From CAYWGR01 sp964458015 (lineage in GTDB: Bacteria > Planctomycetota > Planctomycetia > Pirellulales > Thermoguttaceae), in the NCBI GenBank assembly GCA_964458015.1, contig CAYWGR010000101.1:1-19923 (forward strand): a DNA stretch of 19,923 nucleotides, given 5' to 3'. The position numbers and the translations under genes were made by a program. Under the pieces are notes generated by a model. The model searched no databases. It was not told where the DNA came from and saw only the letters and a list, made by a program, of their open reading frames with translations. Below, piece by piece: positions 6,989 to 14,733 of the stretch. Positions within the stretch are counted from its first letter, which is position 1. Each line of letters begins with the position of its first letter.

Positions 6989-7327
6989 TGACCCATCCCC
7001 CAATAGCTTAGCGATTTCCGATCCGCGGCAAGAAAAACCTTCCCTTCCTCTATAGTAACCACGCGAGGAGGCGAAGTTTTGCGCTTTTTTCGGGCATCCC
7101 CCTCGATTGCGGTGGTCCTTGGCAGATTTACAAGGAAGCCATTGCGTTTATGGGGGGCTTGGCAGATGATTTCAGCATCTTTTTGGCGGAAGGCGAGCAA
7201 ATGTCATTGTTGACAGGCCACGAGGATGAGCACTAAAATACCACACCAGTGGGCAGGTTTGGTTATACACGCAAAGGGGATCTGAAGCATTGGTCCAATT
7301 GTTCCTGACGATTCGGGATTTGCCACG
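6989..7327. other. Intergenic region between divergent transcription units
   Basis: This 339-base stretch must hold the promoter of the sigma-FecR operon (minus) and of the plus-strand genes. A TACTAT, -10-like, is visible on the minus strand near 7063, but I see no convincing -35 partner. On the plus strand the frame of 7150-7236 is open from 7007 onward; its last 28 codons follow an ATG at 7150 (MGGLADDFSIFLAEGE, ending HEDEH) and look protein-like. It could be a very small gene or a decayed remnant, and it is not in the same frame as the small gene at 7328. Confidence 0.4.
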
Positions 7328-7501
7328 ATGGATAAGCTGCAATTGATTTATGTCTGGGCTGAAGGGCTGGACTTGGGGCAAGGCATCGCACTTCTTCGAC
7401 CGCAAAAAGTTTACTGCCTGCCAACGCCTTATGGCATTGCCGGCGCAGGTCGAGTGTTAATGGAAGCAATGGAACATGCCGAGAGAGTCGCGGGGAAGTA
7501 A
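7328..7501 (+). CDS. Small hypothetical protein (57 aa)
   Basis: A 57-residue reading frame from ATG 7328 to TAA 7499-7501. It ends one base before the ATG of the next gene, which suggests translational coupling. Codon composition looks like real coding. The C-terminal half has VYCLPTPYGIAGAGRVLMEA, which loosely recalls the Cys-Leu-Pro segment of Rap1a/Tai-type immunity domains; I would not claim membership. The frame upstream is open to a TGA at 7283-7285 but offers no ATG. The upstream Shine-Dalgarno is weak (GGGA). It may be the surviving 3' part of a longer, decayed gene. Confidence 0.4.
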   Translation: MDKLQLIYVWAEGLDLGQGIALLRPQKVYCLPTPYGIAGAGRVLMEAMEHAERVAGK

Positions 7502-7502
7502 C

Positions 7503-8527
7503 ATGCAGTTCCAACACTCGGCGGCCAATGTTAAACCTACTCAACCACGCAACTGGCGATGGCTTGTTACCTACTTAGTGATATTTCTGGGGACGGTTTG
7601 TCCCTTGGTTGCTTTCAACACAGTGTACTTGGTGGGGGAGCAGGAGCAGCCGACTTGCGATTCGGCTGAATCGAAACGCAAGCCAAAAATGGGCCAAGCT
7701 GACGACGCTCGCCTTGATCTTTGTGTGCGGATCAATGCGACGGACAGTAACACTAAAGAGCCCATTGAGTCGCTAAGCGTCACTTGGTCGTCGCGCGAAC
7801 CCCGTGGAAAGCATCTTACCTGGCAGTCGCAGGGGCTAAAAAAATACGTGGGCGGTCCGGTTGAATTCCGCCTTGCCCGACCTTGGCCGGAGACGGTTTT
7901 ACGCATCGAGGCCCAGGGTTATATCCCGATTATTACACGACCGTTCAAGCAAGACGAGGGAAAAGTTTCGATTGACGTTACGATGAAGTCCGATCCAGGC
8001 CTTGTCGGCAAGGTACTTATGCCTGATGGGGCTCCGGCCAATCATGCAACTGTGGCGATTTGCACCTGGACCAATGAAGTAACCGTGCGGGGCGGAAATC
8101 TTCAATACATCGGCCACGGCAAGACGCTTGGTAAACTGGCAGAAACGGCAGCCGAGGGGACGTTCCATACTACGACAGAGGTCGATCCGTGGTTGCTTGT
8201 GGTTGCGCATCCGAGCGGCTATGCGGAGGTCACGGCCGCCGAGTATGCCAAATCGCCTGTGGTGCAACTTAAACCTTGGGGACGGATTGAAGGCCAGTTT
8301 GTAGTGGGCGGCGAACCGATCGCTAACCAGATAATCCATGTCGGCGCCGGGCGCGGCACGGATGATGTCAATTTATTTTACAGAGACAATGCAACCACGG
8401 ATGCCGCTGGAAAATTTACCGTTGAGCGCGTGCCGCCGGTCCAGCTTTTTGTTCATCCACTCTTCAAACATGGCACTTCCAGCTTCAATCCGTTCGGTTT
8501 CGGCGGCCTAACAACGATTACAGCCGG
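7503..8527 (+). CDS. Membrane-anchored carboxypeptidase-regulatory-like protein, 5' part before the assembly gap
   Basis: Starts at ATG 7503 with GGGGAAG upstream, one base after the preceding small gene. Residues about 17-45 are a strong hydrophobic segment (LVTYLVIFLGTV), a signal anchor or uncleaved signal. The rest consists of beta-strand repeats of the carboxypeptidase-regulatory / CNA-B-like type: VRINATDSNTKEPI, VGKVLMPDGAPANHATV, and IEGQFVVGGEPIANQIIHV followed by TTDAAGKFTVERVPP. Such proteins are common and mostly uncharacterised in planctomycetes and are presumed to act in the periplasm or at the surface. The reading frame runs into ten Ns; the TAG just after them is not a reliable stop. 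The 3' part continues at 8540. Confidence 0.75.
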
Positions 8528-8537
8528 NNNNNNNNNN
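8528..8537. other. Assembly gap of ten Ns
   Basis: Ten Ns interrupt a single gene. The upstream part is read in frame 3 and the downstream part in frame 2, so the true gap length cannot be ten bases unless a frameshift exists. The N run is probably a scaffold placeholder. Confidence 0.95.
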
Positions 8538-8539
8538 TA

Positions 8540-8935
8540 GGAAGCGTCTCTCTGCCGCCGGAAAGCGGTCTACGCCTGGCAGACATGTTGATCGAAGCTA
8601 GTATCATTCTTCAACCCCCATCTTTCTCCGGTGACCTAGAAAGTGCCGAACAGCTATCTGCGGCCTATGCCGCGTTCATGAAATCCGGGTGCGCAAAGGC
8701 CTTTCACCGCGATAAAATCCCGGTAGAATCTGGTATGTTTCGCATCGAGGGGCTTCCGCCAGCCGACTACGTAATTCAGATAACAGCCCAGGAAAAATCC
8801 GATCCGCAGGGCAATCCATCGCCACAAAACCGGAGCCGGACACATGCCATTGCGGCCAAACGTGTGAGTGTCCCGCCGCTTACAGAGTCGCAGGAGCCGG
8901 TGGATTTAGGCAATATCATTCTTCGGCTTCAATGA
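8540..8935 (+). CDS. Carboxypeptidase-regulatory-like protein, 3' part after the assembly gap
   Basis: Frame 2 is open directly from the gap (GSVSLPPESGLRLADM) to TGA at 8933-8935, giving about 131 residues. The end has the same style as the upstream part: SGMFRIEGLPPADYVIQITA, typical of the closing strands of a carboxypeptidase-regulatory-like domain, and a final VDLGNIILRLQ. It is therefore read as the C-terminus of the protein that starts at 7503, not as an independent gene; ATG at 8585 is only an internal Met. The helicase gene begins ten bases after the stop. Confidence 0.7.
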   Translation, partial: GSVSLPPESGLRLADMLIEASIILQPPSFSGDLESAEQLSAAYAAFMKSGCAKAFHRDKIPVESGMFRIEGLPPADYVIQITAQEKSDPQGNPSPQNRSRTHAIAAKRVSVPPLTESQEPVDLGNIILRLQ

Positions 8936-8945
8936 GAAAGTAAAT

Positions 8946-11378
8946 ATGTCCACCAATCCCGTTCCCTCGCGCGACGAACTGGTCAGCCGGTATCTGGATC
9001 AATTGCCTTATGAGCCTTATAAGGTTCAGGAAGAAGCGTTGCTGGCGTGGTTTGCGGCCGATCAGGGCGTGTTGGTTTGCGCGCCGACGGGCACGGGCAA
9101 GACGTTGATCGCCGAGGCGGCGCTGTTCGAGGCTTTGCATACGGGCAAAATCGCTTACTACACAACGCCGTTGATCGCGCTTTGCGAGCAGAAATTCCGT
9201 GAGATGCAGTCGGCGGCCGTTCGCTGGGGATTTCATCCCGAAGACGTAGGGTTGGTGACCGGCAACCGTCGTGAAAACCCCGACGCCCGGGTGCTGGTCG
9301 TTGTGGCGGAAATCCTTTTGAACCGCTTGTTGCATAGCGGAGCAGGGGGCGCGGGGTTGGGGACGGGTGGCGGGAGCAATGCGCACTCTGAATTAGCACA
9401 GGTTGAGCCAGTTCCTTTGTCCGGGGCGTTTGATTTCAGCCAAGTCAGCGCCGTGGTGATGGATGAATTCCATAGCTTCACCGATCCGGAACGCGGGATC
9501 GTTTGGGAACTTTCGCTCGGGCTGCTGCCGGAGCATGTGCGGACGCTGCTGCTTTCGGCCACGGTGGGCAATGCCGTGGAGTTTTTGCACTGGCTGAAGC
9601 ATAGTCACAAGCGGCAGTTAGAGCTGGTCGTGGGCCAGGAGCGCAAGGTGCCGTTGAAGTATCATTGGGTCGGCGACATGCTGCTGACCGAGCACATCGA
9701 GCAGATGGCCGACGGCGACGACGCCGCGCGCACCACGCCGGCGTTGATCTTCTGCTTCAACCGCGAGGAATGCTGGACGGCGGCCGAGCAGCTTAAAGGC
9801 AAGCGGATTTTAAGCGACGGCCAGCAAAAGCGACTGACCACTGAGTTGGAGAAGTACGATTGGTCGCAAGGCGCGGGGCCCAAGCTCAAGCAGCTTTTAA
9901 TCCGCGGCGTCGGCGTGCATCATGCGGGCGTGCTGCCGAAGTATCGCCGCGTGGTTGAAGAACTTTTCCAGCGAAAACTGCTCTCGGTGGCCGTTTGCAC
10001 CGAAACGCTTTCGGCGGGCATTAATTTGCCGGCGCGGTCGGTCGTGGTGCCGAGCATCATGAAAGGTCCGCCGGGCAAACGTAAGATGCTCGATCCGAGC
10101 GCGGCCCATCAGATTTTCGGCCGCGCGGGCCGCCCTCAATATGATAAGGAAGGGCATGTTTTCGTCCTGGCTCATGAGGACGATGTGAAGATTGCCCGAT
10201 GGCGCGAAAAATACGATCAAATTCCGGAAGACACGAAAGACCCCGGCTTGATGAAGGCGAAAAAGGCGTTGAAGAAGAAGATGCCGACTCGCCGGGCGAA
10301 CGAGCAGTATTGGAACGAGGCGCAGTTCAACAAGCTTTGCTTGGCTCCGCCGGGCAAGCTGTATAGCCGGGGGCCGCTGCCTTGGCGGCTGCTGTCCTAC
10401 ATGCTCGATGCTTCGCCCGAGGTGGATTTGATTCGCCGTCTGGTGGGCAAGCGGTTGATGGATCCTGGCCGGATCGAGGCGGGGCAACGCGAATTGGATC
10501 GGATGTTGCTGACGCTTTGGCGGGCGGGTTATGTTAGGTTGGAGCCAGAGCCGCCGACGGCCGAGCAATTGGCCGAGGCCCAGGCCGCCGTCGAGGCTGC
10601 GAAAGCCGAAGCCGCGAAGCGGGTGGACTTTTCGTTTGGATTTGCGGAAAAACCGGCTGCCGAACCGACGGTGCAAGCCTATAAGCCGATCTTGGCCCAT
10701 CCTACCGAGAACATGGCCAAGCTCGTGTTGTTCCGAGGGATCAATCCGCTTTATGCGGTGTTTCTGATCAATCAGTTGGGCATTGCCGACCGCAACGAGC
10801 GCGTGCAAGCGATGGAAAGCGTGTTGGAATTGCCGGGCTCAGTGGCCCATTATGTGCGCGTGCCGCGTCAGGATGAATTGCCGTCGGGGCCGTTGGCCAC
10901 GATTCGGCTCGATCCGCATCTGTTGCAACTGGGCTTGGTGACGCCGGAAGAACTTTCGCCCAACGCCAAGGACGACGAGGATTATCGGAATCGCCGTTTT
11001 GACGATGAGGAGCGCAAGTGGGTGTTGGCGCTGGCCGACAAGTTGCGGCGGCTTTTCGATTATGACTTTCCAGGCGTTCACGATTTGCGGGTTTCGCCTG
11101 TTTGGGCAGCCGGCGAATTGCTGCAATTCGGCGGCGATTTCAACAAGTATGTCACGAGCAAGAGCCTTCAAAAACAAGAGGGCATGATTTTTCGCCACTG
11201 CTTGCGGTTGATCTTGTTGATCAACGAATTCAAGCAGCTCAGCCCTCCCGACACGACGGAAGAGGAATGGCGGGGCGATCTGACGGATATTGCCGCCCGG
11301 CTGACCGAAAGTTGTCGGCAAGTGGATCCCACGAGCACGGACAAAGCATTGGAAGAGACGGAACAAGAGAACGAGTAG
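8946..11378 (+). CDS. Ski2-like DEAD/DEAH-box helicase
   Basis: An 810-aa superfamily 2 helicase. Motifs in order: Q-motif-like YKVQEEAL (25-32), Walker A APTGTGKT (46-53), motif II DEFH (173-176), motif III SAT (204-206), HHAGVLPKYR (325-334), motif V TETLSAGINLPAR (352-364), and motif VI QIFGRAGRPQ (389-398). The GRAGRP motif and the HHAG and GINLPA motifs place it in the Ski2/Mtr4/Hel308-like group, so it probably unwinds RNA or DNA using ATP. The C-terminal 400 residues do not match a domain I can name; a charged coiled segment rich in Ala and Glu lies near 535-560. Residues about 131-157 are a Gly-rich insert coded by 7-base-periodic DNA. GAGAAAG precedes the ATG, and the gene is ten bases after its neighbour, suggesting an operon. 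Confidence 0.9.
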   Translation: MSTNPVPSRDELVSRYLDQLPYEPYKVQEEALLAWFAADQGVLVCAPTGTGKTLIAEAALFEALHTGKIAYYTTPLIALCEQKFREMQSAAVRWGFHPEDVGLVTGNRRENPDARVLVVVAEILLNRLLHSGAGGAGLGTGGGSNAHSELAQVEPVPLSGAFDFSQVSAVVMDEFHSFTDPERGIVWELSLGLLPEHVRTLLLSATVGNAVEFLHWLKHSHKRQLELVVGQERKVPLKYHWVGDMLLTEHIEQMADGDDAARTTPALIFCFNREECWTAAEQLKGKRILSDGQQKRLTTELEKYDWSQGAGPKLKQLLIRGVGVHHAGVLPKYRRVVEELFQRKLLSVAVCTETLSAGINLPARSVVVPSIMKGPPGKRKMLDPSAAHQIFGRAGRPQYDKEGHVFVLAHEDDVKIARWREKYDQIPEDTKDPGLMKAKKALKKKMPTRRANEQYWNEAQFNKLCLAPPGKLYSRGPLPWRLLSYMLDASPEVDLIRRLVGKRLMDPGRIEAGQRELDRMLLTLWRAGYVRLEPEPPTAEQLAEAQAAVEAAKAEAAKRVDFSFGFAEKPAAEPTVQAYKPILAHPTENMAKLVLFRGINPLYAVFLINQLGIADRNERVQAMESVLELPGSVAHYVRVPRQDELPSGPLATIRLDPHLLQLGLVTPEELSPNAKDDEDYRNRRFDDEERKWVLALADKLRRLFDYDFPGVHDLRVSPVWAAGELLQFGGDFNKYVTSKSLQKQEGMIFRHCLRLILLINEFKQLSPPDTTEEEWRGDLTDIAARLTESCRQVDPTSTDKALEETEQENE
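9339..9380. repeat. Degenerate G-rich heptamer run inside the helicase gene
   Basis: Six consecutive 7-base units starting with G (GGAGCAG, GGGGCGC, GGGGTTG, GGGACGG, GTGGCGG, GAGCAAT) encode the Gly-rich SGAGGAGLGTGGGSN stretch between the helicase segments EILLNRLLH and FDFSQVSAVVMDEFH. The period is only evident by the G-run spacing, so this is less certain than the other arrays. Confidence 0.45.
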
Positions 11379-11766
11379 CGTGTTTTTTTGGGATCCGTCA
11401 ACGTAGCAGTTGCGCACGGGAACAACCCATGCGTAGTTGTCTCTCCTCGTTGCGAGTTTTTCGCGATTCCGTGAGTTTTCTACTACACCTCCGCCCTCTT
11501 GGCCGAAAGACGACATACCTTAGTAGTAGATGACGCATGGATAGCAATGATGGCCCAAGGGAGGGTGCGAAAAACAAGTGTCGGCGGACCGACCCGTGGA
11601 AAATCGGTCAAAAGGGGCAAACTTTTTTGCGTCTCCCGACATCACTCCAAACATCCCTGTTAGCGAGAGGGGACACGAAATGACCAGTGCGATTATGGGA
11701 GGCACAAGGACGTTGCGATTCGATGCGTGTGCAGGAACCAGTTTTCTACCCAAGGGGCAAAGCATT
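11379..11766. other. Long leader/intergenic region before the response regulator
   Basis: 388 bases without a recognisable gene. An 8-bp inverted repeat, TCTACTAC (11479-11486) with GTAGTAGA (11523-11530), is spaced 36 bases apart. A small hairpin GACCGA...TCGGTC lies near 11590-11612. The response regulator frame is already open from 11578, and an ATG at 11680 has GAGAGGGG well placed upstream, so this region might encode an N-terminal extension or a translated leader. No promoter could be assigned with confidence. Confidence 0.4.
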
Positions 11767-12423
11767 ATGTCTGAAGAAATTCCCACGGTTTTTATTGTTG
11801 ATGATGACCCGCAAATGCTGAATTTTTTGCGCGTGGTTGTCAGCGGCATGGGATTGAACGTTGAATGTTTCGCATCGGCTGAAGCTTTTCTCGACGGCTA
11901 CCGCAACAAGCCGGAAACGCCGAAATGCATTGTCTTGGATGTACTCATGCCAGGTCTGAGCGGGCTGGGGCTTCAGGAAATGCTCGCTTCAACCGGCGAG
12001 AACATTCCCGTGATTATGATTTCCGGTTGCGCGGATATTCCCATGGCGGTGAAAGCCATGCGAGCTGGGGCTATCGATTTCCTCGAGAAGCCGATCAGCC
12101 GCGACCTGTTGTCGAACCGCATACGCGAGGCCATCGACCATTACGTCCGTGAACAGCGCAATGTCGTGCGCAAGACGGAGTTGTCGAAACAAATCGAACG
12201 TCTTTCGGCCCGCCAGCGCGAAGTACTCGACCTGTTGGTGGCCGGCGAGCGTTCGAAGCAGATCGCTCGGCAGCTTGGGATCGGTGAAAAAACGGTGGCG
12301 AAACATCGCGCGATGGTATTGGAAAAAATGCAAGTCGATAGCGTTGTGGATTTGGTTCGTCTTTTGGCCGATAGCAACGTGCAGCCAACCGGGGGGCAAG
12401 CCACGGTTGCCCAGTGCAACTGA
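11767..12423 (+). CDS. FixJ/LuxR-type response regulator
   Basis: 218 aa. The receiver domain (about 6-125) has the acidic pocket DDD at 12-14, the phosphoacceptor Asp58 in VLDVLMPG, Ser86 in MISG, and Lys108 in EKPI. A LuxR-type helix-turn-helix (about 145-200) follows: LSARQREVLDLLVAGERSKQIARQLGIGEKTV. This layout is that of FixJ-family regulators, which bind DNA when phosphorylated by a partner histidine kinase. No kinase gene is next to it, so it is an orphan here. ATG 11767 is preferred because the receiver domain begins right after it and AAGGGG is upstream. ATG 11680 has a stronger ribosome binding site and would add 29 residues unlike any receiver domain. Confidence 0.9.
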   Translation: MSEEIPTVFIVDDDPQMLNFLRVVVSGMGLNVECFASAEAFLDGYRNKPETPKCIVLDVLMPGLSGLGLQEMLASTGENIPVIMISGCADIPMAVKAMRAGAIDFLEKPISRDLLSNRIREAIDHYVREQRNVVRKTELSKQIERLSARQREVLDLLVAGERSKQIARQLGIGEKTVAKHRAMVLEKMQVDSVVDLVRLLADSNVQPTGGQATVAQCN

Positions 12424-12458
12424 TTTACCCAGTTTTCCGTCCTGCATATCGGTCGCAA

Positions 12459-12495
12459 GCAGCCGCACCCGCTAAGAAGTGGGGGGTGCGGCTGC
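12459..12495 (+). terminator. Hairpin downstream of the response regulator
   Basis: GCAGCCGCACCC (12459-12470) pairs perfectly with GGGTGCGGCTGC (12484-12495) around a 13-base loop, 36 bases after the stop codon. The 12-bp GC-rich stem fits a transcription terminator, although no T-tract follows, so an RNA-processing or stability role is possible. Confidence 0.6.
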
Positions 12496-12605
12496 ATGTC
12501 GGCTGCCGTTACTTCCCATAGTGGGATTGATCTTTCGCGCCGACCTAGTTACCCTCGGGAAAGTCGATGATTATTCTAAGAAACTAGCCAGGGGAGGGAT
12601 CTTGT

Positions 12606-12935
12606 ATGACCGATACTAATGGCTCTACCGCGAAAAAGCCGATGACCAAGACGGAAATTACAGCTTCCTTGGCCGAAGCCACCGGTTTGACGAAGCAGCA
12701 GGTTGCCGCGGTTTTCGACGAGCTTACGAAGCTGATTCGCTCCGAGCTCAGCGATCAAGGGGCGGGAACCTTCGCGCTCTCGAACCTGATGAAGATCAAA
12801 GTGGTTCGCAAGCCGGCCGTTCCCGAGCGCAAAGGCATCAACCCGTTCACCAAGGAAGAAACCGTTTTCAAGGCAAAGCCCGCATCGAACGTCGTCAAAG
12901 TGGCGCCGATGAAGGGGTTGAAAGACCTTGTATAA
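12606..12935 (+). CDS. HU/IHF-family DNA-binding protein
   Basis: A 109-aa protein of the bacterial histone-like HU/IHF family. After a short polar N-terminus (about 1-13) the HU fold begins with MTKTEITASLAEATGLTKQQVAAVFDEL, followed by the beta-arm region around RKGINPFTKEETVFKAKPASN and a closing KGLKDLV helix in place of the usual KALKDAV. It lacks the canonical N-terminal MNK start, so it is an HU variant of a type seen in planctomycetes, probably a nucleoid protein that bends DNA. GGGAGGG lies eight bases upstream of the ATG. It stands alone after the terminator at 12459-12495. Confidence 0.88.
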   Translation: MTDTNGSTAKKPMTKTEITASLAEATGLTKQQVAAVFDELTKLIRSELSDQGAGTFALSNLMKIKVVRKPAVPERKGINPFTKEETVFKAKPASNVVKVAPMKGLKDLV

Positions 12936-12977
12936 CAACCACTGGTTACGAATTTTCTCTTCTCGTTCGTCTATCTC

Positions 12978-13208
12978 ATGGGGCTCAACGAATTGCCTGA
13001 AGCAAAGCGAATTGCCGAATCGGCCAAACATCGCATCCTCCATCAACCGCACCTGACCAAGCAACGGCTTTGGTGTGAATATGTGGGCGGACGATTGTTC
13101 CTCCGAGGGCAGGTGCCCAGCTTCTACTTTAAACAACTTGCGCAGGAAGCAGTCATCGGCCTGGAGGGCGTGGGACAAATCGTCAACGAAATCGAGGTCG
13201 TTTGGTGA
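12978..13208 (+). CDS. BON-domain protein (76 aa)
   Basis: A small protein with a BON domain: the C-terminal half LFLRGQVPSFYFKQLAQEAV, then GLEGVGQIVNEIEV, has the typical Gly and strand-helix-strand pattern. BON domains bind phospholipid or ligands and usually occur in periplasmic or membrane-associated proteins. There is no signal peptide in the sequence from ATG 12978, so location is uncertain. No clear ribosome binding site is visible before the ATG, so the start is provisional. Its stop codon overlaps the GTG start of the next gene (GTGA, 13205-13208), so the two are probably translated together. Confidence 0.8.
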   Translation: MGLNELPEAKRIAESAKHRILHQPHLTKQRLWCEYVGGRLFLRGQVPSFYFKQLAQEAVIGLEGVGQIVNEIEVVW

Positions 13209-14728
13209 GTATCGCATCGCAGGTTTCCAAGTCATTTCAAGCGGTTTTTCTTGCTGTTTTGTTTCTTTTTGTCTACTCGTCCGCGCAAGCCGCGCCGACG
13301 GCCGCGACGAAAGGGCTTAGCGACCGTGAACTGGCCATCCAACGCTGGTTTTCCTCGCTTAGTTATTTGCAGGATCGGCGGCAAAATCCCTGGCCCGAGT
13401 GGCATAGCGACGGCAAGGAACTCGGCATCGGCTCGCTGCGTTACCAGATCGCTTTCGCCGGGTACGGTTGTGCGGTCATGGCGGCGAAAACGCCGGCCTA
13501 TCACGAATTGGTCGCCAAGCAGCTCGACGATCTTTGCCAACGCATGATCGATTTACGAACGTGGCAATATGTCACCGTCTACTGGAAATACGGCGACAAT
13601 CCGCCCGACCCCTGCTTGTATGAAAATGTGATGTACACCGGCCATCTGGCCCAACTGATGTGCCTGTATGAACTGATGACGGGCGACCTGCGCTACTCGA
13701 CCGAGGGTTGGGATTTCACGTGGCGTGACGGCCGCAAGACACACTACACGCTCGGCAAAGCGGTCGAGCGGATGCACGATCTGAGCAAGGCGAGTCCCAA
13801 CGGCGGCATTTGCTGTGAGCCGGGCCTGCTGTTTGCCGTTTGCAATACGCACAGCGCCATGGCGATGGTGATGTACGATCTTATCCACGGGACGCACTAC
13901 GCCGAGGCGAACAAACGTTGGTTCGATTGGATGTCGAAGAATTTCCGCCAGAAAATACCCGGCAGCCGTGAATTTCTCTATACAATCTATCACCAGCGGT
14001 CGGGAATGTTCGCGCCGGTAAGCGATTTGGGGGCCGACGGCTGGGCGCTCGGCTGGGGCTATCCTTGGTATCCCACGACGGCTTTCGCCCGCGAAGGTTG
14101 GGAATACGTCCAAAAACACGCACAATGGGAAAAACCCAAGCCCGGGCAAACCTATGCACGGGGCAATCCGCTGGTCGGCTGTTGTGCCGGCGGAACGATG
14201 CCGATGCGCAACTCGTTTCTTCCGTTGGCGGCCGTTCAAGTGGACGGAGCCTCCAGCGTTCGAGGCCAGGAAATCCTCCGCTGGCTGGAAGCCGAGTGCG
14301 GCAAGGAGGTCGATACCGATGCCGACGGCCACAACGACGCCTATTACTACCACAGCGATAACTCGCTGCGCATCGTGGCCACGAGCAACATTGCCGCGGC
14401 ACTGGCCACCGACGGCGAATCGCTGCGGCGTTTTTTCAACACCAAGCGAACTGATATTCTCGCCGAGCCGACGCTTGCCCACGTGGATTACCCGAACGTC
14501 TGCGTGCGCGCCGCTGAATTCATCAAGCCGACGCTTTGTTTTACGGTTTTCAAGGGCAAGCCGGGTTTTTCGGGCAAAACCGAGTTGGTTTGCGAAAAAA
14601 TCTCGGGTAATTTGAAGATTTTACGCGACGGAAAGCCGTTCAAGGACTTTAAGAAAGCCGATTCGACCGTTGTTCTCACGACCGACGTGGATCGGCCGCA
14701 TACGTTCGAGCTGACGATTACGCCTTGA
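13205..14728 (+). CDS. Secreted linalool dehydratase/isomerase-like protein
   Basis: 507 aa with a signal peptide (hydrophobic core about 12-27, likely cleaved after AQA at 29). The body resembles the linalool dehydratase/isomerase fold, an (alpha,alpha)6 barrel. Residues matching that enzyme's active site can be picked out: His147 in NVMYTGH, and Cys204 and Cys213 nine apart in CEPGLLFAVC, the same spacing as the catalytic pair Cys171/Cys180 of the characterised enzyme (from memory of that family). CNTHSAMAMVMYDLIHGTHY also fits. The natural substrate is unknown and may not be a terpene. The start is GTG 13205, which overlaps the BON gene stop and has GAGG seven bases upstream; TTG 13202 is less likely. 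Confidence 0.78.
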   Translation: MSIASQVSKSFQAVFLAVLFLFVYSSAQAAPTAATKGLSDRELAIQRWFSSLSYLQDRRQNPWPEWHSDGKELGIGSLRYQIAFAGYGCAVMAAKTPAYHELVAKQLDDLCQRMIDLRTWQYVTVYWKYGDNPPDPCLYENVMYTGHLAQLMCLYELMTGDLRYSTEGWDFTWRDGRKTHYTLGKAVERMHDLSKASPNGGICCEPGLLFAVCNTHSAMAMVMYDLIHGTHYAEANKRWFDWMSKNFRQKIPGSREFLYTIYHQRSGMFAPVSDLGADGWALGWGYPWYPTTAFAREGWEYVQKHAQWEKPKPGQTYARGNPLVGCCAGGTMPMRNSFLPLAAVQVDGASSVRGQEILRWLEAECGKEVDTDADGHNDAYYYHSDNSLRIVATSNIAAALATDGESLRRFFNTKRTDILAEPTLAHVDYPNVCVRAAEFIKPTLCFTVFKGKPGFSGKTELVCEKISGNLKILRDGKPFKDFKKADSTVVLTTDVDRPHTFELTITP

Positions 14729-14733
14729 TCGTC
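14713..14733. terminator. Small hairpin across two convergent stop codons
   Basis: GACGAT (14713-14718) pairs with ATCGTC (14728-14733) around a 9-base loop. It spans the stops of both the plus-strand dehydratase-like gene and the minus-strand acyltransferase gene, whose coding sequences overlap by 11 bases. No T-run follows on either side, so termination activity is doubtful. Confidence 0.3.

Noticed and set aside
8538..8540. Real stop codon TAG ending the carboxypeptidase-regulatory-like gene
   Set aside because: It directly follows an N run of unknown true length, and a coding frame of the same protein style begins at once after the gap.
9897..10808. 303-aa minus-strand frame over the helicase gene
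   Set aside because: It lies opposite the continuous helicase frame, and its Arg, His and Gln-rich composition is typical of a mirror frame.
11479..11530. TCTACTAC/GTAGTAGA inverted repeat as a regulator binding site
   Set aside because: An 8-bp match with a 36-base gap can arise by chance, and nothing else supports it.
13553..14482. 309-aa minus-strand frame over the dehydratase-like gene
   Set aside because: It is a mirror frame of a gene with signal peptide and conserved active-site residues.
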